From Sansalvadorimonas sp965243775 (GTDB lineage Bacteria > Pseudomonadota > Gammaproteobacteria > Pseudomonadales > Endozoicomonadaceae), in NCBI GenBank assembly GCA_965243775.1, contig CBDEWF010000075.1:1-64000 (forward strand): a stretch of DNA of 64,000 nucleotides. Reading direction: 5' to 3'. Under the pieces are notes generated by a model. It saw only the letters and a list, made by a program, of their open reading frames with translations, was not told where the DNA came from and ran no database searches. The number at the start of each line of letters is the position of its first letter. Positions within the stretch are counted from its first letter, which is position 1. Shown piece after piece: positions 1-8,110 of the stretch. Made by a program: the position numbers and the translations under genes.

Positions 1-438
1 CTCCTTTAATGTCTCCGGCTTATTCAACTCACCAATATTGCCTATAGGCTTGCTCTCAAGGGGATCCAGGGGGCCGGTTTCGCGAATATTGAGCAGTGCT
101 GCCAGAGTTGCATTGTTGCCCATAACTGGATGCGCATCTAAGGGAAGGTGATAAACCAGCAGACTGATGTCATGGGTAAGAAGCTTTTGCAGACGACGTT
201 TCTTCATGCCTACGATTTCAGCACTTTCACTTTTCCAGAAATAGCCATGATGCACCAGAAGAGCATCTGCACCCCAGCTAACAGCCTGATCAATCAGAGC
301 TTCACAGGCTGTAACGCCGGTGGCAATTTTTAAAACTTCTGGCTTCCCTTCCACCTGCAGACCGTTAGGACAGTAATCCCTAAACTGCTCTGGTTGCAGT
401 TCAGACGCCAAAACATCTTTAAGCTCTATCAGTTTCAT
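1..438 (-). CDS. Nif3-like dinuclear metal centre protein (C-terminal part outside window)
   Basis: The first 146 codons of a Nif3/YbgI family protein read on the minus strand from an ATG at 438 and run off the window edge without a stop. The paired histidines in the VHHGYFW motif (residues 63-64) are typical metal ligands of the family, and the ADALLVHHG context is diagnostic. The family is annotated variously as GTP cyclohydrolase I type 2 or as a metal-dependent hydrolase, and its true substrate is uncertain. It is divergent from the downstream DegS/AlgW gene; a Nif3-like gene next to algW is the arrangement I recall from Pseudomonas. Confidence 0.85.
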   Translation of the reverse strand, partial: MKLIELKDVLASELQPEQFRDYCPNGLQVEGKPEVLKIATGVTACEALIDQAVSWGADALLVHHGYFWKSESAEIVGMKKRRLQKLLTHDISLLVYHLPLDAHPVMGNNATLAALLNIRETGPLDPLESKPIGNIGELNKPETLKE

Positions 439-586
439 CAGTTTTCCAATTGAATTTTCACAATCATAATAAGGTGCCCCCATATCCCTTGGGGAAGCAA
501 CTCCATATAATATCTGTTACTGCCATTCTATGTCCTGTCAAGCTAGAGTGGCATAAAGGACATGACAAGGATCGGATCTCTACTCC

Positions 587-1720
587 ATGACCAGATTTTT
601 GCGTACTCTTGGCTGGTTTGGCTGGCCTGCCCTGTGTGGTTTGCTGATAGCCCTTCTTCTTCTTCAGCAATACCCACAGCTTGGTGGCTTCCAGCCTACC
701 CCAAAAGAGCCGGAACCCGTAATTATATCTGGCCCCATGTCCTTCAACAGCGCCGTGAATAAAGCGGCACCTTCTGTGGTCAGCATTTACACCCAGCGCA
801 CACTCCGTCGCTCCAATAACCGGGATAACAGCCTGATCAATGACGCCTACAGCCAGAACCGTATTCCACGGCGTCAACAGGTTCAGTCAAGCCTGGGCTC
901 TGGTGTTATTGTCAGCCCGGCCGGTTATATTCTAACCAACAACCATGTTATCAACCGTGCCGACAATATAATCGTTGCCCTGCAGGATTACCGGGAAACC
1001 CGGGCCACAGTTATCGGCTCTGATCCGGAAACTGACCTGGCTGTTCTGAAAATTGATATGGATAACCTTCCCAGTGCTGACTGGGCCAATTCCAAGGAAG
1101 TGAAAATCGGTGATATTGTTCTGGCTATCGGCAACCCGTTTGGTCTTGGTCAGACTGTTAGTCAGGGCATTATCAGTGCCACACGCCGGGATCTGCGTCT
1201 GAGCACTTACGAAGGTTTTTTACAGACCGATGCAGCCATCAACATCGGTAACTCCGGTGGTGCCCTGGTTAACACCAAAGGTGAACTGGTTGGAATATCA
1301 ACAGCGATTATTTCCAGCGATGGTGGCAGTGAGGGGCTGGGCTTTGCTATCCCCTCCAACCTGGCTAAATTCGTGATGACCTCCATTATCGAAAGGGGCC
1401 GGGTAGTGCGTGGCTGGCTGGGCATTGAGTCAACAGCCCTGAGTTCTGAACTGGCTGAAGCCTTTAATCTTCCTCTGGGTAGCGGCATCCTGATTTCCGG
1501 AATTTATGATGGTGGCCCGGCAGCCCGTGCCGGCCTGCAGCGCGGTGATATTATTCTGCGCATTAATGATCTGGTGACCCAGGATGCCCGCCGGGTTATG
1601 AACAAGGTTGCCAAACTGAAGCCTGGTTCAAAAGTTGCGATAGTGATTCTTCGTAACGGAAAAGAGCTCTCATTACCGACAGAAGTGGGTGAACGGCCAG
1701 AATCTGTTCCCAGAACCTGA
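587..1720 (+). CDS. algW: DegS/AlgW-type periplasmic serine protease
   Basis: This 377-residue trypsin-like protease is anchored in the inner membrane by one N-terminal helix (about residues 8-27). The catalytic triad is visible as H120 (TNNHV), D150 (DPETDLAV) and S223 (GNSGGAL), followed by one PDZ domain (about 265-365). One PDZ domain plus a membrane anchor marks the DegS/AlgW branch rather than DegP. These proteases cleave the anti-sigma factor RseA/MucA when the PDZ domain senses misfolded outer-membrane proteins, which releases sigma-E/AlgU. The ATG at 587 gives a complete anchor; its Shine-Dalgarno is weak. A TATAAT at 506-511 is a possible -10 element, without a good -35. Confidence 0.93.
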   Translation: MTRFLRTLGWFGWPALCGLLIALLLLQQYPQLGGFQPTPKEPEPVIISGPMSFNSAVNKAAPSVVSIYTQRTLRRSNNRDNSLINDAYSQNRIPRRQQVQSSLGSGVIVSPAGYILTNNHVINRADNIIVALQDYRETRATVIGSDPETDLAVLKIDMDNLPSADWANSKEVKIGDIVLAIGNPFGLGQTVSQGIISATRRDLRLSTYEGFLQTDAAINIGNSGGALVNTKGELVGISTAIISSDGGSEGLGFAIPSNLAKFVMTSIIERGRVVRGWLGIESTALSSELAEAFNLPLGSGILISGIYDGGPAARAGLQRGDIILRINDLVTQDARRVMNKVAKLKPGSKVAIVILRNGKELSLPTEVGERPESVPRT

Positions 1721-1744
1721 CTCAACATTCTGCCTAACAAACCT

Positions 1745-1766
1745 GTTGCTTTCCCAGCAACTTTAA
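1745..1766 (+). terminator. weak hairpin after the protease gene
   Basis: GTTGCT (1745-1750) and AGCAAC (1756-1761) form a 6-bp stem with a 5-nt loop, followed by TTTAA. The stem is short and the T run poor, so termination is only possible. Confidence 0.3.
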
Positions 1767-1818
1767 TGGCTTAGTCGAATCACATTAAGCAGCTCCGTAT
1801 TTCCTGAGGACTCTTTTT

Positions 1819-2994
1819 GTGAAAAGAAAATTAACACATTTTTTTTCAGGCTTTCTAGCTTGCAGCGCCATAGTGCTTATGCATTACTCAACAGCTGCAC
1901 TCTCCTCTCCACCAGAAATTTTAAACCATCAAGTCTGTGTCAAAACAGATAGTAAAGATGGTACCTGTCTTGGCTACAGCCTCCCCTATAGCGGTCATAC
2001 TTTGGAAGACTATGTACAAGCCCTGGATAAGGAGTTTTCTATAGAAGATAGAAAAAAAATTGCACGACGGAGAGAAGAATACTTGTCTTTGTTAAGGTCG
2101 ATGCTGCAGACATCAGATAAACAGGTCAAAGACGAGTTTTTTAAGAAGTTGTCCTTAAAACTTACTAGCCCAAAAGATGAAAAAGATAATCGGCAAATTG
2201 CAGAATTCAATACCTATATTCTTTTGGACTATTTACTGAATAAGGGACAAGAGGTTTACCCAAGTGTAGCCAGAGAAAAACTTAACCGATTCGCCCATGA
2301 TCTTTACACAGTTATACAGGGCAGGTTTCTGGACACTACCCCGAATTTTCATTTTTTAACTCAAACATCAACAATAAAACTTGTTTTACAACTTATAAAG
2401 GGTGCAAATGGCAGATCAACCATTAAAAGCAGATTTAATTTTATTGATAATCAGGACGAAGGTAAGATTTTTGTCACATTTCTTATCAGGGGCATTCAAC
2501 AAAATCTGAACTTTCATCGACACTGGCGCTCAATAGAAGCAACACGCTGGTTAATCAATATAATTCCAGAACTGAGAACATCACGGGTACTTGAGCTTGG
2601 AGCTGGAAGCGGTATGCAGGCGCATCTTCTTGCCATGCTAGGGGTAGATATCACAGCGACAGATATTCATCCCTCAGAACAATATTTCACCAAAGTCAGG
2701 AGATATTCAGCAGAAGATGCTATCCGAAAATTTGGAAAAAAGTACAAGGTTTTCCTAATCGAATTTCCCAGCTGGGTGATAAATACAACTGTTAACTTGA
2801 TTACCAAACTACCTGCTGACTGGACCCTTATCATTGTCAATAGTGAGAAGCCCCTCCCTAGTCTAAGCATCTCTGGGGTAGAGGTTCAGGAATTTTCGTC
2901 CAATAAATATCTTTCCCCTTCGGTAACAAAATACGAAAATAACAAAACTGTCATTCGTGTCTATCGAAAAATAAGTACACACCAGGAACTCTAA
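1819..2994 (+). CDS. exported protein with SAM methyltransferase-like fold
   Basis: I do not recognise this 391-residue protein as a named family. It starts with GTG at 1819 and has an N-terminal hydrophobic stretch (about residues 8-28) resembling a signal peptide or anchor. Residues 256-284 carry a class I methyltransferase signature: ELGAGSG (259-265) as the glycine-rich SAM loop, then ATDIHP with D282 at the end of the next strand, where the ribose-binding acid normally sits. The first 230 residues are charged, helical and unlike known domains. The gene looks more AT-rich than its neighbours, which suggests acquisition. It lies between algW and murA, where Pseudomonas carries hisGDC. An exported SAM-dependent enzyme would be unusual, so it may act in a host, keep its catalytic part in the cytoplasm, or be inactive. 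Confidence 0.7.
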   Translation: MKRKLTHFFSGFLACSAIVLMHYSTAALSSPPEILNHQVCVKTDSKDGTCLGYSLPYSGHTLEDYVQALDKEFSIEDRKKIARRREEYLSLLRSMLQTSDKQVKDEFFKKLSLKLTSPKDEKDNRQIAEFNTYILLDYLLNKGQEVYPSVAREKLNRFAHDLYTVIQGRFLDTTPNFHFLTQTSTIKLVLQLIKGANGRSTIKSRFNFIDNQDEGKIFVTFLIRGIQQNLNFHRHWRSIEATRWLINIIPELRTSRVLELGAGSGMQAHLLAMLGVDITATDIHPSEQYFTKVRRYSAEDAIRKFGKKYKVFLIEFPSWVINTTVNLITKLPADWTLIIVNSEKPLPSLSISGVEVQEFSSNKYLSPSVTKYENNKTVIRVYRKISTHQEL

Positions 2995-2998
2995 AACC

Positions 2999-3040
2999 GG
3001 TCTCCACATCCCCGCAGTTAAATGCGGGAAGTAGGAGACC
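2999..3040. other. nested inverted repeat between convergent genes
   Basis: GGTCTCC (2999-3005) pairs with GGAGACC (3034-3040), and inside them CCCGCA (3011-3016) pairs with TGCGGG (3023-3028). There is no T run, but the position between two convergent genes fits a transcript end or RNA-stabilising structure. Confidence 0.5.
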
Positions 3041-3069
3041 AGGAGCCTATAATATCAAGGGTGAGGAGA

Positions 3070-4329
3070 TCAGGAGGGCAGGCGACGAATAGTCGCACCC
3101 AGCTGCTGCAGCTTCTCTTCAATACATTCGTAGCCACGGTCGATGTGGTAGATGCGATCAACGATGGTATCACCTTCAGCGACAAGGCCAGCAATAACCA
3201 GACTGGCTGAAGCGCGCAGGTCGGTAGCCATAACCGGAGCTGCCTTCAGGTTATCAACCCCGTGAACAATGGCGGTATTACCTTCCACATCAATGGTCGC
3301 CCCCATGCGTTTCATTTCCTGAACATGCATAAAGCGGTTTTCAAAGATGGTTTCGGTAATAGCACCCGTTCCCTCAGCAACTGCATTCATGGCAGTAAAC
3401 TGGGCCTGAACATCGGTAGGCATCGCAGGATATGGAGCCGTTTTCAAATTCACAGCCCTGGGCTGGCGTCCTTCCATATCCAGCTCAATCCAGTCTTCAC
3501 CACACTCAACCCGGGCACCGGCTTCGCGGAGTTTGACCAGAACCGCATCCAGAATATTGGGATCAGTATCCTTGACACGAACCCGGCCACGGGTAGCAGC
3601 GGCGGCAATAAGGTAGGTGCTGGTTTCAATACGGTCAGGCAGAACAGAATAAACACAGCCATTCAGGCTTTCTACGCCCTGTACCCTGATAGTATCAGTT
3701 CCATGACCAACAATATTAGCCCCCATGCGAATCAGGCAGTCGGCCAGATCCACAACCTCAGGCTCCCGAGCGGCATTTTCGATAATGGTTTCACCCTCCG
3801 CCAGAGCCGCTGCCATCAACAGGTTCTCAGTACCGGTTACGGTCACTGTCTCCAGAAAGATACGGGCACCTTTCAGGCGTTTGGCTTTGGCCTTGATATA
3901 ACCATCTTCGACGGTGACTTCTGCACCCATGGCCTCAAGACCACGCAGATGTAGATCAACAGGACGGCTGCCAATGCCGCAGCCTCCGGGAAGGGCAACT
4001 TCTGCGTAACCGAAGCGAGCCACCAATGGTCCCAGAACCAGGATGGAGGCGCGCATGGTTTTCACCAGCTCATAGGGTGCCGTCTGATGACGAATCGTGC
4101 TGGCATGCACTTCAACATTCATCTTTTCATCAATCATCATCTCCACACCCATGCAGCCGAACAGCTCGATCATGGTGGTGATATCGTGAAGATGCGGCAG
4201 ATTGCAGACCGTCACAGGCTCTGAAGCCAACAGTGTGGATGCCAAAATTGGCAGGGCAGAATTCTTGGCGCCGGAGATGCGGATCTCCCCGTCAAGACGC
4301 TTGCCACCAGTAATAATCAGTTTATCCAT
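3070..4329 (-). CDS. murA: UDP-N-acetylglucosamine 1-carboxyvinyltransferase
   Basis: MurA transfers enolpyruvate from PEP to UDP-GlcNAc, the first committed step of peptidoglycan synthesis in the cytoplasm. The 419-residue length matches the family. K22-N23 in the N-terminal loop and the catalytic cysteine C117 in GGCGIGSRPVDLH are present; C117 is the residue attacked by fosfomycin. The gene lies downstream of ibaG and the mla genes on the same strand, the order seen in E. coli and Pseudomonas, and 104 bp separate it from ibaG. Confidence 0.97.
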   Translation of the reverse strand: MDKLIITGGKRLDGEIRISGAKNSALPILASTLLASEPVTVCNLPHLHDITTMIELFGCMGVEMMIDEKMNVEVHASTIRHQTAPYELVKTMRASILVLGPLVARFGYAEVALPGGCGIGSRPVDLHLRGLEAMGAEVTVEDGYIKAKAKRLKGARIFLETVTVTGTENLLMAAALAEGETIIENAAREPEVVDLADCLIRMGANIVGHGTDTIRVQGVESLNGCVYSVLPDRIETSTYLIAAAATRGRVRVKDTDPNILDAVLVKLREAGARVECGEDWIELDMEGRQPRAVNLKTAPYPAMPTDVQAQFTAMNAVAEGTGAITETIFENRFMHVQEMKRMGATIDVEGNTAIVHGVDNLKAAPVMATDLRASASLVIAGLVAEGDTIVDRIYHIDRGYECIEEKLQQLGATIRRLPS

Positions 4330-4433
4330 CGAATATCCGCAGGGTAAACAGCCATAAGCTAAAACAGCTATGAGCTATAAAAACACTATTCCATCACTCG
4401 CAGCAATGGAACGGTAAAAAGTCCGAAGCCAGA

Positions 4434-4676
4434 TCAGCCCTGCTGGGCCTCCCACTCACTTTCAGTAAAAGTCTGCATAGTTACGGCATGAATAGTTCCG
4501 GCAGCAATCAAATCATTCAGGTGGGTATAGACCATCTGCTGACGTCTGACCGGCATGACACCTTGAAAGGCATCGGCAACCACAGTCAGGCAGAAGTCAC
4601 ATCCTTCACCAGAAACCATTATCTTGGCACCTTCCATTTTCTCTTCAAGCAGCTGCTTTACTTCACTGGCATGCAT
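4434..4676 (-). CDS. ibaG: BolA-family protein IbaG
   Basis: This 80-residue BolA-like protein has the compact alpha/beta fold of the family, with the conserved RRQQMVYTHL and IHAVTMQTFTESEW segments. It aligns with E. coli IbaG (YrbA) over almost its full length. BolA proteins pair with monothiol glutaredoxins and coordinate Fe-S clusters; IbaG has been linked to acid stress. It sits between mlaB and murA, as in other gammaproteobacteria. Confidence 0.92.
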   Translation of the reverse strand: MHASEVKQLLEEKMEGAKIMVSGEGCDFCLTVVADAFQGVMPVRRQQMVYTHLNDLIAAGTIHAVTMQTFTESEWEAQQG

Positions 4677-4754
4677 AAGGACTCACCGGACCCGAAAATA
4701 AAAAAACTAATGATAGGGAAGTGAGGCTCAGGAAACCAGCACCCTGAATAAAAC

Positions 4755-5072
4755 TCAAGCCTGGTCTGCGTGAGAGATTGGCAACAACCCTTCAACGTCA
4801 CAAACCCGCGCCAAAGCCAGAAGGTCTTCCGGAAAGTTACAGAATGTGAGTGTTATCTGCCTCCCCTGGGCCCGTCGTAGCCAGGACATCAGCACTGCCA
4901 GGGCAGAGCTGTCTGCCTGACGAACCGCAGACATATCTATAGTCAAATTTTGCTCAGACTGGCTGACCAGAAGCTGCCACCCCTGTTCAACCAGAACCGG
5001 GGTATTCCACATATCCACATCTCCGCTCAGCGCAAGCAGCCCGGAAGATACTGGACTCAAGCCGGTGATCAT
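4755..5072 (-). CDS. mlaB: MlaB, STAS-domain subunit of the Mla transporter
   Basis: This 105-residue single STAS-domain protein is the cytoplasmic regulatory subunit of the MlaFEDB ABC complex, which carries phospholipids between the inner membrane and periplasmic MlaC. The segment LTIDMSAVRQADSSALAVLM is the typical STAS loop around the anti-sigma-antagonist phosphorylation site. Its ATG overlaps the mlaC stop by 4 bp, showing translational coupling. Confidence 0.9.
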   Translation of the reverse strand: MITGLSPVSSGLLALSGDVDMWNTPVLVEQGWQLLVSQSEQNLTIDMSAVRQADSSALAVLMSWLRRAQGRQITLTFCNFPEDLLALARVCDVEGLLPISHADQA

Positions 5073-5746
5073 GACTTGTTGTTATCCTTCTGCTGCTGTT
5101 CCTGCTCAGCCTGTGTCATCAGAGCTGGCCATTTATCAATCACCTTGGCAATACTGCGGTACTTGTTCATGGCATCCTGGAATTGGTTACGGAACTGAAT
5201 TCCGATATTAATGCCTTCAACAACGATGTTTCGTACTTGCCACTGGTCGCCTTTTTTCATGACAGAGTAAGACATGGTGTACTCTGTATCCTTGCTGCGT
5301 ATTTTCAGGCCAACAGGAATAGATCGGCTTTTTCCCGCCTCGTACTCCCTCAGCACATCCGCAGAAACCGGATCAACCTTACCCAACGACAGCTGACTGG
5401 TATCAAAAGACAAAATGGCCTTACTGTAAAACTCGATCAAACTGCCCCGGAATACTTTGGTGAAACGCTCAATCTCAGAATCTGTAGCACGGTGAGCATA
5501 TTTACCCATCACTCCACGCCCCATTTCATCGAAGGCAATCACGGGATCAATAATCAGCTCAACATCATCATAAAATCTGGAAGGTTTTTTCTCATAAGCA
5601 GCTTGCCCGGTTTTCAACAATTGAATAACCTTGGCCGTCGCTTCACCAACTATCTTATCCGGGCCATCAGCTGCTCTGGCTGAAGCTGACAGAGCCAGCA
5701 GGCTGACCATCCATATTGCAAGATAATTCCTGATACCGGTCTTCAT
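5069..5746 (-). CDS. mlaC: MlaC, periplasmic phospholipid-binding protein
   Basis: This 225-residue protein of the MlaC/Ttg2D family shuttles phospholipid between MlaD at the inner membrane and the MlaA complex at the outer membrane. The start chosen is the ATG at 5746. It is preceded by a good GGAG Shine-Dalgarno and begins directly with a signal peptide ending SARA; an in-frame upstream start at 5800 would add 18 residues before the signal and overlap mlaD. The ADGPDKIVGEAT N-terminus of the mature form and the RNIVVEGINIGIQFRNQF segment are characteristic. Confidence 0.92.
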   Translation of the reverse strand: MKTGIRNYLAIWMVSLLALSASARAADGPDKIVGEATAKVIQLLKTGQAAYEKKPSRFYDDVELIIDPVIAFDEMGRGVMGKYAHRATDSEIERFTKVFRGSLIEFYSKAILSFDTSQLSLGKVDPVSADVLREYEAGKSRSIPVGLKIRSKDTEYTMSYSVMKKGDQWQVRNIVVEGINIGIQFRNQFQDAMNKYRSIAKVIDKWPALMTQAEQEQQQKDNNKS

Positions 5747-5777
5747 AAAATAACTCCGTAACCAGGTTCTACTGAGG

Positions 5778-6263
5778 TCAAAAATCACTGCCATTGTCAT
5801 CTGCTTCCTTGCCTACAGATCCCAGCAGGAACTTACCAATCAGATCTTCGAGCACGATTGCAGATTGAGTGTCGTCTATGGTTTCACCATCCTTGAAAAA
5901 ATCCCGGGAACCACCAACGCTAATGCCAATAAATTTTTCACCCAGCAGGCCTGCAGTAATAATAGCGGCGGTGCTGTCTACCGGGATATTATCAATATCG
6001 GCATCAATATCCATAACCACCCTGGCCATATAGGTTTTCTTATCCAGCTCAACATCAACCACACGACCAATAGTGACTCCACCCATGGCAACTTTGGCCC
6101 GATGACCAAGAGAGCCGACGTTATCAAACTCGGCATACAGGCGGTATGAGCTGGCGTCAGAATCTACAGACAGTCCGCTGACACGCAGGGCCAGTAGCAC
6201 CAGAGCAAAAATACCCGCCAGCAGGAAGGCGCCAACGCTGATTTCTACGGTTCGCATCCGCAT
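5778..6263 (-). CDS. mlaD: MlaD, MCE-domain subunit
   Basis: This 161-residue protein is anchored by one N-terminal helix (about residues 8-29) and carries one MCE domain with the GVTIGRV and GLLGEKFIGIS motifs. MlaD forms the periplasmic hexameric ring on MlaE through which phospholipid passes. The gene is separated from mlaE by 3 bp. Confidence 0.95.
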   Translation of the reverse strand: MRMRTVEISVGAFLLAGIFALVLLALRVSGLSVDSDASSYRLYAEFDNVGSLGHRAKVAMGGVTIGRVVDVELDKKTYMARVVMDIDADIDNIPVDSTAAIITAGLLGEKFIGISVGGSRDFFKDGETIDDTQSAIVLEDLIGKFLLGSVGKEADDNGSDF

Positions 6264-6266
6264 CTT

Positions 6267-7064
6267 TTATAAATCTCCAAACATCACAGCTGTGAGGATA
6301 AAGTCCAGCCCCAGAACAGCGAGAGAGCCATACACCACTGTACGCGTAGTTGCCCGACTGATCCCTTCTGAAGTCGGTGTTGCGTCATACCCCTGGAATA
6401 CCGCTATCCAGGTGACAACAAATCCGAACACTACGCTCTTGATCAGGCCATCCACAATATCATTCTGAAAATCTACTGCCTGCTGCATGTTGCCCCAGAA
6501 TGAGCCTTCATAAATACCCAGCCAGTCAACCCCGATCATGGCACCACCAAAGATACCGACCATGGAAAAGATTCCGGCCAGCAGTGGCATACTGATAACT
6601 CCTGCCCAAAAGCGCGGGGCAATGATCCTTTTCAGAGGGTCAACACCGATCATCTCAAGGCTGGACAACTGTTCTGTGGCTTTCATCAATCCGATTTCTG
6701 CCGTCAGGGCAGAACCCGCCCTGCCGGCAAACAGCAGAGCTGTCACCACTGGCCCCAGTTCTCTGACCAGGCTTAGAGCCACCAGCTGACCAACAGACTG
6801 CTCACTGCCATAACGGATCAGAATGTTATAACCCTGAAGTCCAAGCACCATGCCTATAAACAGACCAGATACCGTAATAATAATTAAAGACAGTACACCT
6901 ACGGCATAAACCTGCCGGATAAGAAGTGGGGTAAACGCCCCACCGTGACCATTTCTGGTCCCCAGCAGGGAGCGCACCAACATAATGGTGGCGCGGCCTA
7001 TCGCCTGAATAACATCAAGGCCGGTTCGGCCAAAAGCCGCCAGGTGATCAAAAAAGCGGGTCAT
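6267..7064 (-). CDS. mlaE: MlaE, permease subunit
   Basis: This 265-residue multi-spanning inner-membrane permease belongs to the MlaE/YrbE family. The diagnostic segment LVRELGPVVTALLFAGRAGS, followed by AEIGLMKATEQ, is present. It pairs with the MlaF ATPase and MlaD ring. The start overlaps the mlaF stop by 4 bp. Confidence 0.95.
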   Translation of the reverse strand: MTRFFDHLAAFGRTGLDVIQAIGRATIMLVRSLLGTRNGHGGAFTPLLIRQVYAVGVLSLIIITVSGLFIGMVLGLQGYNILIRYGSEQSVGQLVALSLVRELGPVVTALLFAGRAGSALTAEIGLMKATEQLSSLEMIGVDPLKRIIAPRFWAGVISMPLLAGIFSMVGIFGGAMIGVDWLGIYEGSFWGNMQQAVDFQNDIVDGLIKSVVFGFVVTWIAVFQGYDATPTSEGISRATTRTVVYGSLAVLGLDFILTAVMFGDL

Positions 7065-7873
7065 GACTGATCTCCCAACAGCTCATGCCTTAAATCAGAG
7101 GCGGAAAAATGAAAAGGTACCGGGCCATCAGGTATCCCTTTCATGAACTGACGCACCCTGGGATCATCGGAGGCCAGAAGCTCATCCGGTGCCCCACGGC
7201 CGATTATGTGGCCATCTGCCAGCAAGTAGAGATAATCAGCAATGCTGGCGGTTTCAGTCAGGTCGTGGGAAACCACCACACTGGTCAGGTTCAGGGCATC
7301 ATTGAGTTTACGCACCAGATTAACCAGAACTCCCATGGCAATAGGATCCTGTCCGACAAAGGGTTCGTCATACATGATAAAGTCCGGATCCAGGGCTATG
7401 GCTCTGGCCAGCGCTACCCGGCGGGCCATACCGCCCGACAGCTCCGAAGGCATCAATTTGCTGGCACCACGAAGACCTACAGCCTGAAGCTTCATCAGAA
7501 CGACATCACGCACCATGATCTCAGGAAGCTGGGTATGGACTCTTAAAGGAAAGGCCACGTTTTCAAAAACAGTCAAATCGGTAAACAGAGCTCCACTCTG
7601 GAACAGCATCCCCATACGGGAACGCATGCGGAACAGTTCATCCCGCCCCAATTTCTGAAGGTTTTGACCATCAACTATGATCTGACCGGCATCAGGCTTC
7701 AGCTGGGCACCAAGAAGGCGAAGCAGTGTAGTTTTACCTGTGCCACTGGGTCCCATAATCCCGGTGACTTTCCCCCTGAGAATATCAAGGTCGATGTTAT
7801 CAAAAATAACCCTGTTCCCGCGGTGAAATGTCAGACCACGAATCTGGATAAAATTATCATGCGCAGACTTCAT
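7061..7873 (-). CDS. mlaF: MlaF, ATPase subunit
   Basis: This ABC ATPase energises the Mla transporter. Walker A (GPSGTGKTTL), the signature LSGGMARR and Walker B with IMYDEPFVGQD are intact, and the C-terminus GIPDGPVPFHF is typical of MlaF. The ATG at 7873 matches the known MlaF N-terminus. A GTG at 7924 would add 17 residues and follows a TGAGGAG, but the spacing is too short. It is the first gene of the mlaFEDCB-ibaG-murA run. Confidence 0.94.
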   Translation of the reverse strand: MKSAHDNFIQIRGLTFHRGNRVIFDNIDLDILRGKVTGIMGPSGTGKTTLLRLLGAQLKPDAGQIIVDGQNLQKLGRDELFRMRSRMGMLFQSGALFTDLTVFENVAFPLRVHTQLPEIMVRDVVLMKLQAVGLRGASKLMPSELSGGMARRVALARAIALDPDFIMYDEPFVGQDPIAMGVLVNLVRKLNDALNLTSVVVSHDLTETASIADYLYLLADGHIIGRGAPDELLASDDPRVRQFMKGIPDGPVPFHFSASDLRHELLGDQS

Positions 7874-8110
7874 CAGATACTGGCCACCCAGAGAACGGTT
7901 CAACACTCCCTGTGCAGACAACACTCCTCAAATTTAATAGTCAGTTTACTGATCTGATCAAAAAGACTTGATTCGAAGCATTGTAACACCCAAACAGTGG
8001 GAAAAGCAGCCTGTTGATACAGGAGTACAAAACAGCCATGGACAGGCGATACACCCTATAAATAAAGAGCCTTACCATGGTAAAACATGGCGGGAACAGA
8101 ATCAGCCTGA

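Noticed and set aside
464..877. Minus-strand open frame of 137 codons across the start of the DegS/AlgW gene
   Set aside because: It is antisense to a clearly conserved protease and has no domain; a shadow frame.
2999..3040. Nested palindrome considered as a CRISPR-type repeat
   Set aside because: Only one unit is present, with no spacers or second repeat.
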